From Streptomyces sp. NRRL S-646 (GTDB taxonomy: Bacteria; Actinomycetota; Actinomycetes; Streptomycetales; Streptomycetaceae): a stretch of DNA of 64,000 nt. The DNA is taken from NCBI RefSeq assembly GCF_000720765.1, contig NZ_JODC01000007.1:186001-250000 (forward strand). Direction: 5' to 3'. The number at the start of each line of letters is the position of its first letter. Position 1 is the stretch's first letter. The position numbers and the translations under genes were made by a program. Below the pieces are notes generated by a model that made no database searches, was not told the origin of the DNA, and worked only from the letters and a program-made list of their open reading frames with translations. This document shows positions 39,247 through 47,948 of this stretch, in pieces.

Positions 39247-40023
39247 TCACAACGCCCCCGCCACGGCATCTGTTCCTGGTGTACGCACCTGGAGGATGGT
39301 CGTCCGGCGGCGCAGGGTGAAACCGATCGACTCGTACAAGCGGATCGCCCGCGCGTTGTGCGCGGCGGCGTGCAGGAACGGGGTCTCCCCACGCTCCCTG
39401 ATGCCCGCCGCGACGGCACGCACCAGCCGGGTCCCCAGACCACGGCCGCGGTGTTGCGGGTCGGTGCAGACGGCGCTGATCTCCCTCCAGCCGGGCAGGT
39501 GAAGCCGTTCACCCGCCATGGCGATCAGCCGGCCGCGGTGCCGGATGCCGAGATAGGTGCCGAGGCGGACGGTGCGGGGCAGGAAGGGTCCCGGTCGGGT
39601 GCGGGCGACGAGATCCAGGATCTCCGGTACGTCCTCGGGGCCCAGGCGTACGGCCTCCGGGGCGGGCTCGGCTCGCAGCCGGGTGTCGATCAGCTGGACG
39701 CCCTGGCCGCTGCCGACGACGACCCACCCTTCCGGGACGTCGTCGACTCCCTTGAGCCGGACAGTGGTTGCCGGGCCGAGCAGGGCGTGCAGGTCGGCCC
39801 AGGCGGCCGGGTCCGCCGGGTCGGCGAGCGCGGCGAACGCGTACACGTCCGCCGGGTAGCGCGCCGCCCGGCCGACCCTCCCCCGGCCTTCGGCCGGCGG
39901 TGCCCCCATCTCGCGGCGCTCGGCGAAGACCGCATGCGGGCCGTCCAGTGCCGCCCAGACGGGGTTGTCGAGCGGATGGGTGCCGAGGGATCCGCCGCCG
40001 CGGACGTCGATCTGTTGGAACAC
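39247..40023 (-). CDS. GNAT-family N-acetyltransferase
   Basis: 258-aa protein. The C-terminal half is a GNAT domain with the acetyl-CoA motif ISAVCTDPQHRGRGLGTRLV and the later AHNARAIRLYESIGFTLRRR (FR47-like subgroup). The N-terminal half is a second, degenerate domain. A palindromic streptomycete repeat is inserted in frame in the N-terminal half, adding GAPPAEGRGRVG. GTG 40023 has GGAGGGG upstream. It follows the substrate-binding protein by 41 bp and may modify an imported sulfur amino acid or analogue. Confidence 0.87.
   Translation of the reverse strand: MFQQIDVRGGGSLGTHPLDNPVWAALDGPHAVFAERREMGAPPAEGRGRVGRAARYPADVYAFAALADPADPAAWADLHALLGPATTVRLKGVDDVPEGWVVVGSGQGVQLIDTRLRAEPAPEAVRLGPEDVPEILDLVARTRPGPFLPRTVRLGTYLGIRHRGRLIAMAGERLHLPGWREISAVCTDPQHRGRGLGTRLVRAVAAGIRERGETPFLHAAAHNARAIRLYESIGFTLRRRTTILQVRTPGTDAVAGAL
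39875..39907. repeat. Palindromic streptomycete repeat inside the GNAT gene
   Basis: CCGGCC-TTC-GGCCGG lies at the centre of a C/G-rich element (ACCCTCCCCCGGCC... to ...GGCGGTGCCCCC) of a type frequent between streptomycete genes. Here it is inside a coding region and keeps the frame. Confidence 0.6.
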
Positions 40024-40064
40024 GGTGACGAAGTCCCCTCCGGATACAGGTCGATGACGGATAG

Positions 40065-41087
40065 TCAGGAGTTGTCGAGCGGCAGGCCGGGCGGGTTGAC
40101 CTCGGACTTGGCGACGGCCTCGTTGGAGAGGTTCCAGGCCTTCAGCCACTTGGCGTACTGGCCATTCTTGATCAGGTAGTTGATGGCGTCGGCGAGCGGC
40201 TTGGCGAGGCCGCTGTCCTTCTTGGCGGTGGCGGCGATCAGGCCCTGCAGCGAGGCACCGGCGCCGGAGTAGGTGCCCGCGTTGCGGGTCGGGTTGGGCG
40301 TGCTCGCGGACTGGGTGATGTGGTACGCGATGCCGGGGTTGGGGCCGAAGAAGGAGTCGATCTTGCCGCTGTTCAGGGCCAGGTACGTGCCGTTGCGGTC
40401 CGGGTAGTACTTGACGGTGAGCTTCTTGCCCTCGCTCTCCAGCTTCTTCTTCCACTCCAGGAGGAGCTTCTCCTGGTTGGTGCCGGCGCCGACGGAGACG
40501 GTCTTGCCGGCGAGGTTCTCGTAGTTGCCGTCGAAGTTCCACTTACTGGACTTGAGCACCTCGAAGCCGAGGTTGTCCTTGCGGTAGGAGGCGAACTCGT
40601 ACTTCTTCTTGCGCTCCTCGGTGTCGGTGACGTTCGAGAAGGCCACGTTCACCTTGCCGCTGTCGATGCCGACGAAGAGGTTCTCCCAGGTGAAGTTCTT
40701 CAGCTCGGGCTTGAGGCCGAGGACCGCGGCGACCAGGCGGCCGAAGTCGGGCTCGGCGCCGGTGAGGGTCCTCTGGTCGCTGCCGACGTAGGCCAGCGGC
40801 GCGAAACCGGCAGGCAGCGCGCCGATGCCGATCTCCAGCTTGCCGCTGCTCTTCACGGACTTGGGCAGTTCCGCGCTGATCGACTTCACCTCGGAGACCT
40901 TGAGGCCGGTCTGCTCGGCGGCGCCGTTGGAGAGCTGACCGACGGTCACGCTGCCGGAGGCGGCGCCGGTCGTGGTGGCGGCGTCGCTGTCCCCACCGCA
41001 GGCGGCGAGCCCGGTGGCGAGGGAGGCGACCGCGGTCGCCGCGGTGATGCCGCGTATCAGGCTGCGTCGGGTGAAGTGGACAGACAT
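40065..41087 (-). CDS. ABC transporter substrate-binding lipoprotein (family 3)
   Basis: 340-aa lipoprotein. The N-terminus FTRRSLIRGITAATAVASLA has a twin-arginine motif and leads to the lipobox GLAAC. The mature part is a periplasmic-binding-protein fold with GKLEIGIGALPAGFAPLAY, NVAFSNVTDTEERKKKYEFA and LAGKTVSVGAGTNQEKLL. This is the polar amino acid-binding type (SBP_bac_3), suited to cystine or a related compound. It follows permease and ATPase genes, and the leader peptide at 43076 heads the unit. Confidence 0.92.
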   Translation of the reverse strand: MSVHFTRRSLIRGITAATAVASLATGLAACGGDSDAATTTGAASGSVTVGQLSNGAAEQTGLKVSEVKSISAELPKSVKSSGKLEIGIGALPAGFAPLAYVGSDQRTLTGAEPDFGRLVAAVLGLKPELKNFTWENLFVGIDSGKVNVAFSNVTDTEERKKKYEFASYRKDNLGFEVLKSSKWNFDGNYENLAGKTVSVGAGTNQEKLLLEWKKKLESEGKKLTVKYYPDRNGTYLALNSGKIDSFFGPNPGIAYHITQSASTPNPTRNAGTYSGAGASLQGLIAATAKKDSGLAKPLADAINYLIKNGQYAKWLKAWNLSNEAVAKSEVNPPGLPLDNS

Positions 41088-41139
41088 GGCCGTTCCTTGT
41101 CGCTGAGAGGGAGAAGGTGATGAGGGAGAAGCGGTGCGG

Positions 41140-41937
41140 TCAGAGGACCTTGCTGAGGAAGTCCCTGGTCCGCTCGTGCCGGGGCTTGTCGAGGACCTCG
41201 GAGGGCGGGCCCTGTTCGATGATCTTTCCGCCGTCGATGAAGACGACCCGGTCGGCGATCTCGCGGGCGAAGCCGATCTCGTGGGTGACGATGACGAGAG
41301 TGGTGCCGCTGGTCGCCAGGTCCTTGATGACGGCGAGGACTTCGCCGACGAGTTCCGGGTCGAGGGCGGAGGTGGGCTCGTCGAAGAGGATGACGCCGGG
41401 GCGCAGGGCGAGGGCGCGGGCGATGGCGACGCGCTGCTGCTGGCCGCCGGAGAGCCGGCGCGGGTAGGCGCCGGTCTTGTCGGCGAGACCGACCCGGCCG
41501 AGCAACTCACGGGCCAGTTCCTGCGCTTCGGGCTTGCTGAGCCTGCCGGTGGCGACGGGGGCGGCGGCGACATTGTCCAGGACCGTCAGGTGCGGGAACA
41601 GGTTGAAGTTCTGGAAGACGAAGCCGATGCGGCCGCGCTGGGTGAGGATGGCCCGCTCGCTCAGCTCCTTCAGCCGGTCGCCGTGCCGCTTCACGCCGAT
41701 CAGCTCGCCGTTGATGCTGACGTGGCCGATCTCCGGCTTCTCCAGGTGGTTGATGACCCGCAGCAGGGTGGACTTGCCGGAGCCGGACGGGCCGAGGATC
41801 ACGGTCACCTCGCCCGGGCGCACCGTCAGGTCGACGCCGTTGAGCACACGGTGGGCGCCGTACCACTTGTGCACGTCGTGCACCTCGACGGTGGCGGCCT
41901 CGACGTCGGCCAGGGGCTTGAGGGTCTGGGCGCTCAT
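41140..41937 (-). CDS. Polar amino acid ABC transporter ATP-binding protein
   Basis: 265-aa ATPase of the GlnQ/TcyC type. Walker A GPSGSGKST, Q-loop FVFQNFNLFPHLTVLDNV, signature LSGGQQQRV, Walker B VILFDEPTSALDPE and the H-loop IVTHEIGFAREIAD are all intact. The start at 41937 overlaps the permease stop as ATGA. With the permease and binding protein it forms an importer placed among sulfur genes. Confidence 0.95.
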   Translation of the reverse strand: MSAQTLKPLADVEAATVEVHDVHKWYGAHRVLNGVDLTVRPGEVTVILGPSGSGKSTLLRVINHLEKPEIGHVSINGELIGVKRHGDRLKELSERAILTQRGRIGFVFQNFNLFPHLTVLDNVAAAPVATGRLSKPEAQELARELLGRVGLADKTGAYPRRLSGGQQQRVAIARALALRPGVILFDEPTSALDPELVGEVLAVIKDLATSGTTLVIVTHEIGFAREIADRVVFIDGGKIIEQGPPSEVLDKPRHERTRDFLSKVL

Positions 41938-42914
41938 ACGGCGGCCTCCCTGCGGATGCGGGCTCGCAGATCGCTGAGACCGGCGCGGAGCTTCTGCAAC
42001 GGCGTCGGCGGCAGGCTGCGGGTGGCGCCCCTGGCGAAGTACCGCTCGACGTAGAACTGGATGACGGAGACGATGCTGGTCAGGATCAGGTACCAGACGG
42101 TTGCGACCAACAGCAGCGGCACGATGTCGCCGGGGTAGGTGGCGCCCATGGACTGCGCGGTGCCGAACAGGTCCAGCAGCGACACGTAGAAGACCAGCGA
42201 GGTGCTCTTGATCAGACCGATGAGCTGGTTGACGTAGTTCGGGGTGATCGAGCGCAGCGCCTGCGGGAAGACGATCCTCGTGAACTGGTAGCTCTTCGGC
42301 AGGCCGAGGGCCGCCGCTGCCTCGTGCTGGCCCTGGTCGACGGAGAGGATGCCGCCGCGGACGACCTCGGCCGCGTACGCCGCCTCGTTGAGGCTGAGGC
42401 CGATGACGGCGACGACCATGTCGGTGGCGAGCCTGGACTCGTCGAAGGAGACGAAGGCCGGTCCGAAGGGGACGCCGACGCTCAACGTCTTGTACAGGGC
42501 GCTGAAGTTGTAGAGGAAGAGCAGGACCACGATGAGCGGGATGGAGCGCAGCGCCCAGATGTAGGTCCAGCTGACGGCGCGCAGCACCGGGCTCTTGGAG
42601 AGCCGGGCCAGGGCGAGGACGATGCCGCCGGCCAGGCCCAACACCGCGCTGTAGGCGGCGACTTCGAGGGTGATGAGCAGTCCGTCGAGGATGTTGGGCC
42701 GCAGGAACCAGTACCCGAAGCGGTCCCACTGGTAGAACGGGTTGGTCGTCAGGCCGTGCACGAACTGGGCGGCGAGGACCAGGACGACGGCGGTGGCGAT
42801 CCAGCGTCCCGGCCTGCGCAGCGGCAGAACTCGCTGGGCGGCCAGGGGTTTTGACGGTTCGTCGGCGGGCGGCGCCTCGGCGAGGGCGACGGCCGCGCCA
42901 GGGGGTTCACTCAT
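41934..42914 (-). CDS. Polar amino acid ABC transporter permease
   Basis: 326-aa permease of the HisMQ/TcyB type. An Ala/Pro-rich N-terminus of about 45 residues precedes the helices. The His/Glu/Gln permease signature region GLLITLEVAAYSAVLGLAGG and the EAA loop QHEAAAALGLPKSYQFTRIV are clear. ATG 42914 has GGAG six bases upstream. The leader peptide at 43076-43234 lies about 160 bp upstream, so the importer is expected to respond to cysteine supply. Confidence 0.94.
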   Translation of the reverse strand: MSEPPGAAVALAEAPPADEPSKPLAAQRVLPLRRPGRWIATAVVLVLAAQFVHGLTTNPFYQWDRFGYWFLRPNILDGLLITLEVAAYSAVLGLAGGIVLALARLSKSPVLRAVSWTYIWALRSIPLIVVLLFLYNFSALYKTLSVGVPFGPAFVSFDESRLATDMVVAVIGLSLNEAAYAAEVVRGGILSVDQGQHEAAAALGLPKSYQFTRIVFPQALRSITPNYVNQLIGLIKSTSLVFYVSLLDLFGTAQSMGATYPGDIVPLLLVATVWYLILTSIVSVIQFYVERYFARGATRSLPPTPLQKLRAGLSDLRARIRREAAV

Positions 42915-43075
42915 GGTGGGCTCCGGCGGAGTCGGACACCCCCGCAGGCCGCGGCAGCCGTGCGCGGGAGCGGATTGCTCAGCGCACGGGTGTGCAGGGG
43001 CACCGGGGGTGGGGAGGACAACGGCACACCGCACGGGCGGTGTTCGTCAGGGAGTGCGGGGGCTGCGGGGAGGTG

Positions 43076-43234
43076 TCAGCCCCGGCAGCGGGCACAGCCC
43101 GGTGCGGTACACAGTGCGCTGCTCACGCGGAGCAGATCGACGGCCCGGTTGGCGGCGAACAGGTTCAGCAGGTTCGCGTACGGCTGTACGCAGCCCTGAG
43201 GGCGGCGGGCGGCCGTCCTGGGAGCTGCGTACAT
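43076..43234 (-). CDS. Cysteine-type leader peptide before the ABC importer
   Basis: A 52-aa frame from ATG 43234. Its C-terminal part reads ANRAVDLLRVSSALCTAPGC then ARCRG, matching the (H/A)VDLxRVxSALC core of actinobacterial leader peptides. Four Cys codons (15, 42, 47, 50) make it a good cysteine sensor. It is longer than usual and the His of the motif is Ala. A shorter internal start is possible. It ends about 160 bp before the permease. Confidence 0.75.
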   Translation of the reverse strand: MYAAPRTAARRPQGCVQPYANLLNLFAANRAVDLLRVSSALCTAPGCARCRG

Positions 43235-43345
43235 GGCGTCACCATCACTGTTCCGGCCCTTGTGGGCCTCGCACTTACCGAAAGGTGGGCAAAGTTAAGA
43301 CAGTTGCCGGAGGGAATGTCAACGCCGGTCCACCGAGTGGAACGG

Positions 43346-44209
43346 CTAGCGGGCGGCGTGGGCCGTCCAGTCCAGGATCTGGACGGCGGCTCCGGCCGCC
43401 TCCAGGCCCTGGCAGCGGGCGTGGTGGCGCCGGGCGATGCCGTCCAGGTCGAGGTGGGTGCCGAAGGCCGGGTGGGCGGCCAGACGGCGGGCGTAGGCCC
43501 ACAGGGTGGGATGGTCGGCGATCTGTTGGACGGCACAGGCGTCCAGGTGATTGCGGTGCACGGTGTCGAGTTGGACCAGCGCGACCCACAACTCGACGTC
43601 CGCGGCGGTGACTTCGTCACGGATCATGTACGTCCGCCCCACCAGCCACCGCTCCAGTGCACCGAGGGTTTCGAGCAGCGTCCCGAGCGCCGCCGCGCGC
43701 TCCGACTCCTCACCGCCGGCCGATCCGGCGCGCTGCGCGGCGTCCTCGATGCCCTGCGCGCACATCCGCTCGACAGCCTCGATCTCCGACTCCGCGCCGC
43801 ACGGGTAAGGCGAGGGTCGGTCGCTGCCGAAGCGGCGGGCGAGGTCGCGCATGATGTCCGGGGCGTGCGTGCTGACGATCCGTCCGGACCAGTCGTCGCT
43901 GAGCACGGGTGCGACGGCCGGGCCGGTGTAGTGGTGGGCGCTCGCCTCGTACAGCGGGCGCAGGGCGCGGTGGCTGCCTTCGGGGGTGTCGGGGACGGCG
44001 GGCAGGAAGGTCGCCGGACAGACGGTGTCCAGGCCGAGCAGGCTGTGGGTGACGGCGATGCGCAGGCCGTCGGGACACGCGGTCGACAGATGGAGGCGGT
44101 AGCGGCCCGGTACGGCGTAGTGGCCGCTGCGGGCGTCGCTGCCGATCCGGCCGCGGAAGGCGGGCGCGGGCTGGGCGAAGGTGTGGGCGGCCAGAGGCGT
44201 GACGGACAT
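43346..44209 (-). CDS. Glutathionyl-hydroquinone-reductase/GST-like protein
   Basis: 287-aa thioredoxin-fold plus GST C-terminal protein of the ECM4/YqjG (Xi-class) type. RYRLHLSTACPDGLRIAVTH supplies the catalytic Cys (family CPWAHR, here CPDGLR). Further signatures are SDDWSGRIVSTHAPDIMRDL and RTYMIRDEVTAADVELWVAL. Actinomycetes use mycothiol rather than glutathione, so the true thiol partner is uncertain. A leader peptide at 44266-44376 lies 56 bp upstream, placing it under the same presumed sulfur control as the importer and LLM genes. Confidence 0.88.
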   Translation of the reverse strand: MSVTPLAAHTFAQPAPAFRGRIGSDARSGHYAVPGRYRLHLSTACPDGLRIAVTHSLLGLDTVCPATFLPAVPDTPEGSHRALRPLYEASAHHYTGPAVAPVLSDDWSGRIVSTHAPDIMRDLARRFGSDRPSPYPCGAESEIEAVERMCAQGIEDAAQRAGSAGGEESERAAALGTLLETLGALERWLVGRTYMIRDEVTAADVELWVALVQLDTVHRNHLDACAVQQIADHPTLWAYARRLAAHPAFGTHLDLDGIARRHHARCQGLEAAGAAVQILDWTAHAAR

Positions 44210-44265
44210 GGATCTCCCCGGGAGAGGGCGCGGACGTACGCGCGGCGGAAGCGACGTCGGGCAAC

Positions 44266-44376
44266 TCAGCCCTGGGGGCTGATCGCACTGCAGACACGCT
44301 GCAGATCGATGTGACGGCGGCAGGTGAGGAGAGGCGAACGGATCACTCGGACGGTGACCGGCTCAAGGCGCCCCAT
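44266..44376 (-). CDS. Cysteine-type leader peptide before the GST-like gene
   Basis: 36-aa peptide from ATG 44376 (GGGAAACGC upstream), ending SPLLTCRRHIDLQRVCSAIS then PQG. It contains the canonical CRRHIDLQRV core of actinobacterial sulfur leader peptides with Cys codons flanking the motif. A GTG at 44346 would give a 26-aa form. It ends 56 bp before the GST-like start. Confidence 0.87.
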   Translation of the reverse strand: MGRLEPVTVRVIRSPLLTCRRHIDLQRVCSAISPQG

Positions 44377-44617
44377 GCGTTTCCCTACCCATTCACTAGG
44401 ATTCTCCTCTGGAGTGTCGTTCCGGCTCGCAGCCACGTCAAGAGGGCCGTCCCGCAATGCGGACAGCGCGGTGGACACACCCCACCCCCTGGCGTCACCG
44501 CCGCATCGCCGACCCCGGTGCAACCATTAGCCGCCCACGCATGTCTCCTGTGGGTGAACTGGCGTTACCGCGCGGTTCGTTCGTCCGTCGCCGATGCTTC
44601 ACCCAGAGGACCCCCAC

Positions 44618-45886
44618 ATGCTGCACCGCTCCCCCCGCCTGCGCCCGCTCCGACAGACCGCCGGCGTCCTCGGCGCCGTCGCCCTGATCGCACTGGGTGC
44701 CGCGCCGGCCGTCGCGGACGACGACTCCGGAGCCGTGCTGACGCTGGGAGTCATCGACCCGATCGACGGGGTGAAGCCGGGCAGCACGGTCGCGGTGCCC
44801 GCCACGTTCACCAACAGCGGCAGCGCCGCCATCGACAAGGTCTATCTGTCGTACTCCGTCACCCGCGGCCTCAGCCACACCGAGCTGCCCTCCAACTGCC
44901 TACGCTACGAGGTGGCTTCGTTCGACGAGGAGCCGAGCAAATCCGTTGCGGTCTGTGAGTTCGACCAGACGGTGAAGACCGGCGTCGTCTACGCGCCCGA
45001 GAAGCCGTTGACGCTGAAGGCCCAGGACCACGCCCTGTACGACAGGCTGCGCGTGACCGTCGACACCGACGACCCCGCCCCCGGTGACGGCGCCTCCGCA
45101 CCCGTCCGCGGCACGGCCCCCGCGGTCAGGCTGGCCGAGCAGCCCGGCGCCACTGCGGCCCGTCCCGGCTACCGGCCGCACCCGAGCTGGGACGCGGAGG
45201 ACGCCAAGGTGACCTCCGACAACACCGCCGACTTCCAGGTGACGGGAGCCCGGCTCAAGGGCAAGGTCGGGGACACGGTCGGGCTGACGGTGAAGTTCAC
45301 CAACGCCGGGCCCGGCTGGGTGCTGCGGGACGGGGACATCCCGGTCACCAAGGTCAGGATCAAGGTGCCGGCCGGTACGACGGTGACCAAGGCCCACGAC
45401 TACTGCGACAAGGTGGCCACCGGAAGCTACGAGTGCGGCACCAGCGAGTCCTGGGAGGACGAGGGCGAGGGAGAGACGTACACCTTCAAACTGAAGATCG
45501 ACAAGGCCGTGCCGGGCGCCAAGGGCTCGGTGGCGCTCGCCGGTGCCTCCCGGCCGTTCGACAAGCACAAGGCGAACGACACGGCCGACATCGCGCTCGA
45601 CGCCACCGGCAGCAGCGCCTCGACGGGCGGTACCGGCTCGACCACGTCCACCGGGGGCAGCGGCACGGCGTCCACGGGCGGCTCCGGTTCCAGCGGTAAC
45701 TCCACCTCCACCGGGGGCGGCTCGTCCACCGGCGGCACCTCCACTGTCTCCTCCTCCGACAGCGGCGACCTGGCGAGCACCGGCTCCGGCGCGACCCTGC
45801 CGATCGCGGGCGCGGCGGCAGCGGCCCTCGCCGTCGGCACGGGAGCCGTCGTCGTGGCACGCCGCAGCCGCGTCGCCCGGCGGTAG
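44618..45886 (+). CDS. LAxTG sortase-anchored secreted surface protein
   Basis: 422-aa exported protein. A signal peptide (TAGVLGAVALIALGAAPAVA) is followed by two beta-sandwich domains, each starting near VLTLGVIDPIDGVKPGSTVA and TADFQVTGARLKGKVGDTVG, of the kind seen in cell-wall DUF11-like repeats. A Ser/Thr/Gly stalk of about 70 residues leads to the sorting signal LASTG, a membrane helix and ARRSRVARR. LAxTG is the motif used by class E sortases. ATG 44618 is preferred over 44594. Confidence 0.9.
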   Translation: MLHRSPRLRPLRQTAGVLGAVALIALGAAPAVADDDSGAVLTLGVIDPIDGVKPGSTVAVPATFTNSGSAAIDKVYLSYSVTRGLSHTELPSNCLRYEVASFDEEPSKSVAVCEFDQTVKTGVVYAPEKPLTLKAQDHALYDRLRVTVDTDDPAPGDGASAPVRGTAPAVRLAEQPGATAARPGYRPHPSWDAEDAKVTSDNTADFQVTGARLKGKVGDTVGLTVKFTNAGPGWVLRDGDIPVTKVRIKVPAGTTVTKAHDYCDKVATGSYECGTSESWEDEGEGETYTFKLKIDKAVPGAKGSVALAGASRPFDKHKANDTADIALDATGSSASTGGTGSTTSTGGSGTASTGGSGSSGNSTSTGGGSSTGGTSTVSSSDSGDLASTGSGATLPIAGAAAAALAVGTGAVVVARRSRVARR

Positions 45887-45911
45887 GCCCGACGGCGAGA
45901 CGCACCCGGGA

Positions 45912-47195
45912 TCAGCGCAGCCGGTCCTTCGCCTTGTAGTACGCCCCACCGAACGGCAGGAACCAAGCGGTGCCGTTGTAGAAGGGGACCGGGACCTTGG
46001 GGAAGCCGAGGCCGCGCAGTGGGTTGGCCTCCGGGCGGCCGTCCATCATCTCTGCGACCGCCCGGCCCATGTACGTGGCCATCTGGACGCCGTGGCCGCA
46101 GTACCCCATGGAGTAGTACAGGCCGTTCGCCTCGCCCGCGTGCGGGAGGCGGTCCCAGGAGAAGCCGACCATGCCGCCCCAGACGTAGTCGATCCGCACG
46201 TCGGAAAGCTGCGGGAAGATCTCCGCCATCTCCCGCTTCAGGATGTCTCCGCTCTTGATGTCGGAGTCGGGGTTGGAGGGGGCGAAGCGGGCCCGGCCGC
46301 CGAAGGCGAGGCGGTTGTCGGGGGTGAGGCGGATGTAGTGGCCGATGTTCTTGGAGTCGACCACCAGGCGGGCGTTCGGGATCAGCTCCTTGGCCCGGGC
46401 CTCCCCCAGCGGCTCGGTGACGACGATGAAGCTGCCGACGTTGATGAGCCGTTTGCGGAACCAGGGCAGCGCCTTGTCGGTGTAGGCGTCCGTGGCCGCC
46501 ATGACCTGCTTGGCGCGGATGGTGCCGTGCAGGGTCTCCACCAGGAAGCCGCCGGCCGGGAGGCGGGTCAGGCCCGTGGCCGCGTTGCGTTCGTGGATCT
46601 CGGCGCCGGCGCGTTCGGCGGCCTCGGCGAGGCCGTGGACGTACTTGCCCACGTGCAGTCCGGCGCTGAGGGGGTCGAGCAGGGCGCCGTGGTAGTAGTC
46701 CGAGCCCAGCTCCGACCTCAGTTCGCTGCGGGTGAGCAGCCTGGTCTCGTGGCCGAAGTTGTCGGCCAGGTCGCGCTGGGTGGCCTGCATCGACTCGAAG
46801 TGCTGCGGTTTGAAGGCGACTCCGAGGCGTCCCGAGCGGTGGAAGTCGCAGTCGATCTGCTCCTTCTGCGTCAGCTCCTCGACGACGTCCACGGCGTCGC
46901 GGAAGGAGTCGTACAGCTCGCGGGCCCGCTGCTGGCCGTAGCGCTTGCGGGCCTCGCCGACACCGATGGTGATGCCCTGGGTGCACATGCTGCCGTTGCG
47001 GCCGGAGGCGCCCGAGCCGACCTTGTCCTTCTCGACGAGGACGACCCCGGCTCCCTTGCCGGCGGCGTGGTAGGCGGTGGACAGGCCGGTGAGGCCGCCG
47101 CCGACGACCACCACGTCCGCCTCCTCGGGCAGGCCCTTTCCGGAACGGTCGGGCAGGGCGGGGGCGGTGTCGAGCCAGTAGGGGATCTGTTTCAT
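45912..47195 (-). CDS. FAD-dependent amine/amino-acid oxidoreductase (PuuB/DadA-like)
   Basis: 427-aa DAO-family flavoprotein. The dinucleotide motif DVVVVGGGLTGLSTAYHAAG is near residue 27, followed by GASGRNGSMCTQG, the pattern of gamma-glutamylputrescine oxidase and glycine oxidases. C-terminal RIDYVWGGMVGFSWDRLPHA and GYCGHGVQMATYMGRA complete the FAD site. ATG 47195 is preferred to GTG 47210. It is the last gene of the 13-kb operon and probably oxidises an amine released from the imported substrate. Confidence 0.9.
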   Translation of the reverse strand: MKQIPYWLDTAPALPDRSGKGLPEEADVVVVGGGLTGLSTAYHAAGKGAGVVLVEKDKVGSGASGRNGSMCTQGITIGVGEARKRYGQQRARELYDSFRDAVDVVEELTQKEQIDCDFHRSGRLGVAFKPQHFESMQATQRDLADNFGHETRLLTRSELRSELGSDYYHGALLDPLSAGLHVGKYVHGLAEAAERAGAEIHERNAATGLTRLPAGGFLVETLHGTIRAKQVMAATDAYTDKALPWFRKRLINVGSFIVVTEPLGEARAKELIPNARLVVDSKNIGHYIRLTPDNRLAFGGRARFAPSNPDSDIKSGDILKREMAEIFPQLSDVRIDYVWGGMVGFSWDRLPHAGEANGLYYSMGYCGHGVQMATYMGRAVAEMMDGRPEANPLRGLGFPKVPVPFYNGTAWFLPFGGAYYKAKDRLR

Positions 47196-47235
47196 GCCGT
47201 GCGTCCTCACATCCGTCTCACATCCGTACGAAGGT

Positions 47236-47901
47236 TCAGCAGCCGAGCAGCGCCGGCAGGCCCGACAGGTCGCGCAGCTCGTCGTACGGCTGGTAGTCGG
47301 TGCTGCCGGGGCGGCCGTAGCGGTTGATCCACACCCGGCGCTTCAGGCCGAGGTCGCGGGTGGGGATGAGGTCGTACTCCCAGCCCTGGGCGGTGTGGAT
47401 GACCTGGGAGGCGTCGACACCCATGGTCTTGTACGCGTGCTCGAAGGTCTGCCGGTCCGGCTTGTAGGCGCTCGCTTGCTGGGCCGTGATGACGTGGTCG
47501 AACTCGACGCCGATGTTGGCGACGTTCTGCGCGATGAGGTTGTCGTCGGTGTTGGAGATGATGGCGATCTCGTACCTGCTCTTCAACGCGCGCAGGGCGT
47601 CCGGGACTTCGGGGAAGGGGCCGAAGGTGGGCACGGCCTCGACGAGGGCGTCGCCGTCGGACGTGCGGTACTCCAGGCCGTGCAGGCGCATGGCGTTCCG
47701 CAGGCTGGAGTGCAGGACCTCGTGGTAGGGCCGGTACGCCTCCAGGACGGCCTGGAAGCGCATGACGCGGAAGTCGTCGAGGAACTCGTCGACGTCCAGG
47801 CCGTCCAGATCGAGCCGGTCGGCGAGGACCTTCAGGGTGGTGGGGGCGAGCTGGAAGTCGATCAGCGTGCCGTAGGCGTCGAAGGTGACGATCTCTCGCA
47901 T
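47236..47901 (-). CDS. HAD-superfamily hydrolase, haloacid dehalogenase type II
   Basis: 221-aa hydrolase. Motif I FDAYGTLID holds the nucleophile Asp near residue 8; motif II is IAIISNTDDN; the Lys is in SAYKPDRQTF; acidic residues are in GWEYDLIPTRDLG. The cap domain is of the L-2-haloacid dehalogenase type, but such genes are often phosphatases or of unknown role. It sits 47 bp after the AKR gene and 40 bp before the FAD oxidoreductase in the amine catabolic operon. Confidence 0.9.
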   Translation of the reverse strand: MREIVTFDAYGTLIDFQLAPTTLKVLADRLDLDGLDVDEFLDDFRVMRFQAVLEAYRPYHEVLHSSLRNAMRLHGLEYRTSDGDALVEAVPTFGPFPEVPDALRALKSRYEIAIISNTDDNLIAQNVANIGVEFDHVITAQQASAYKPDRQTFEHAYKTMGVDASQVIHTAQGWEYDLIPTRDLGLKRRVWINRYGRPGSTDYQPYDELRDLSGLPALLGC

Positions 47902-47948
47902 GGTGCGGTCAGCCTCAATTCGCTTGGTTTGTAGGGGAGTTGACTGCT

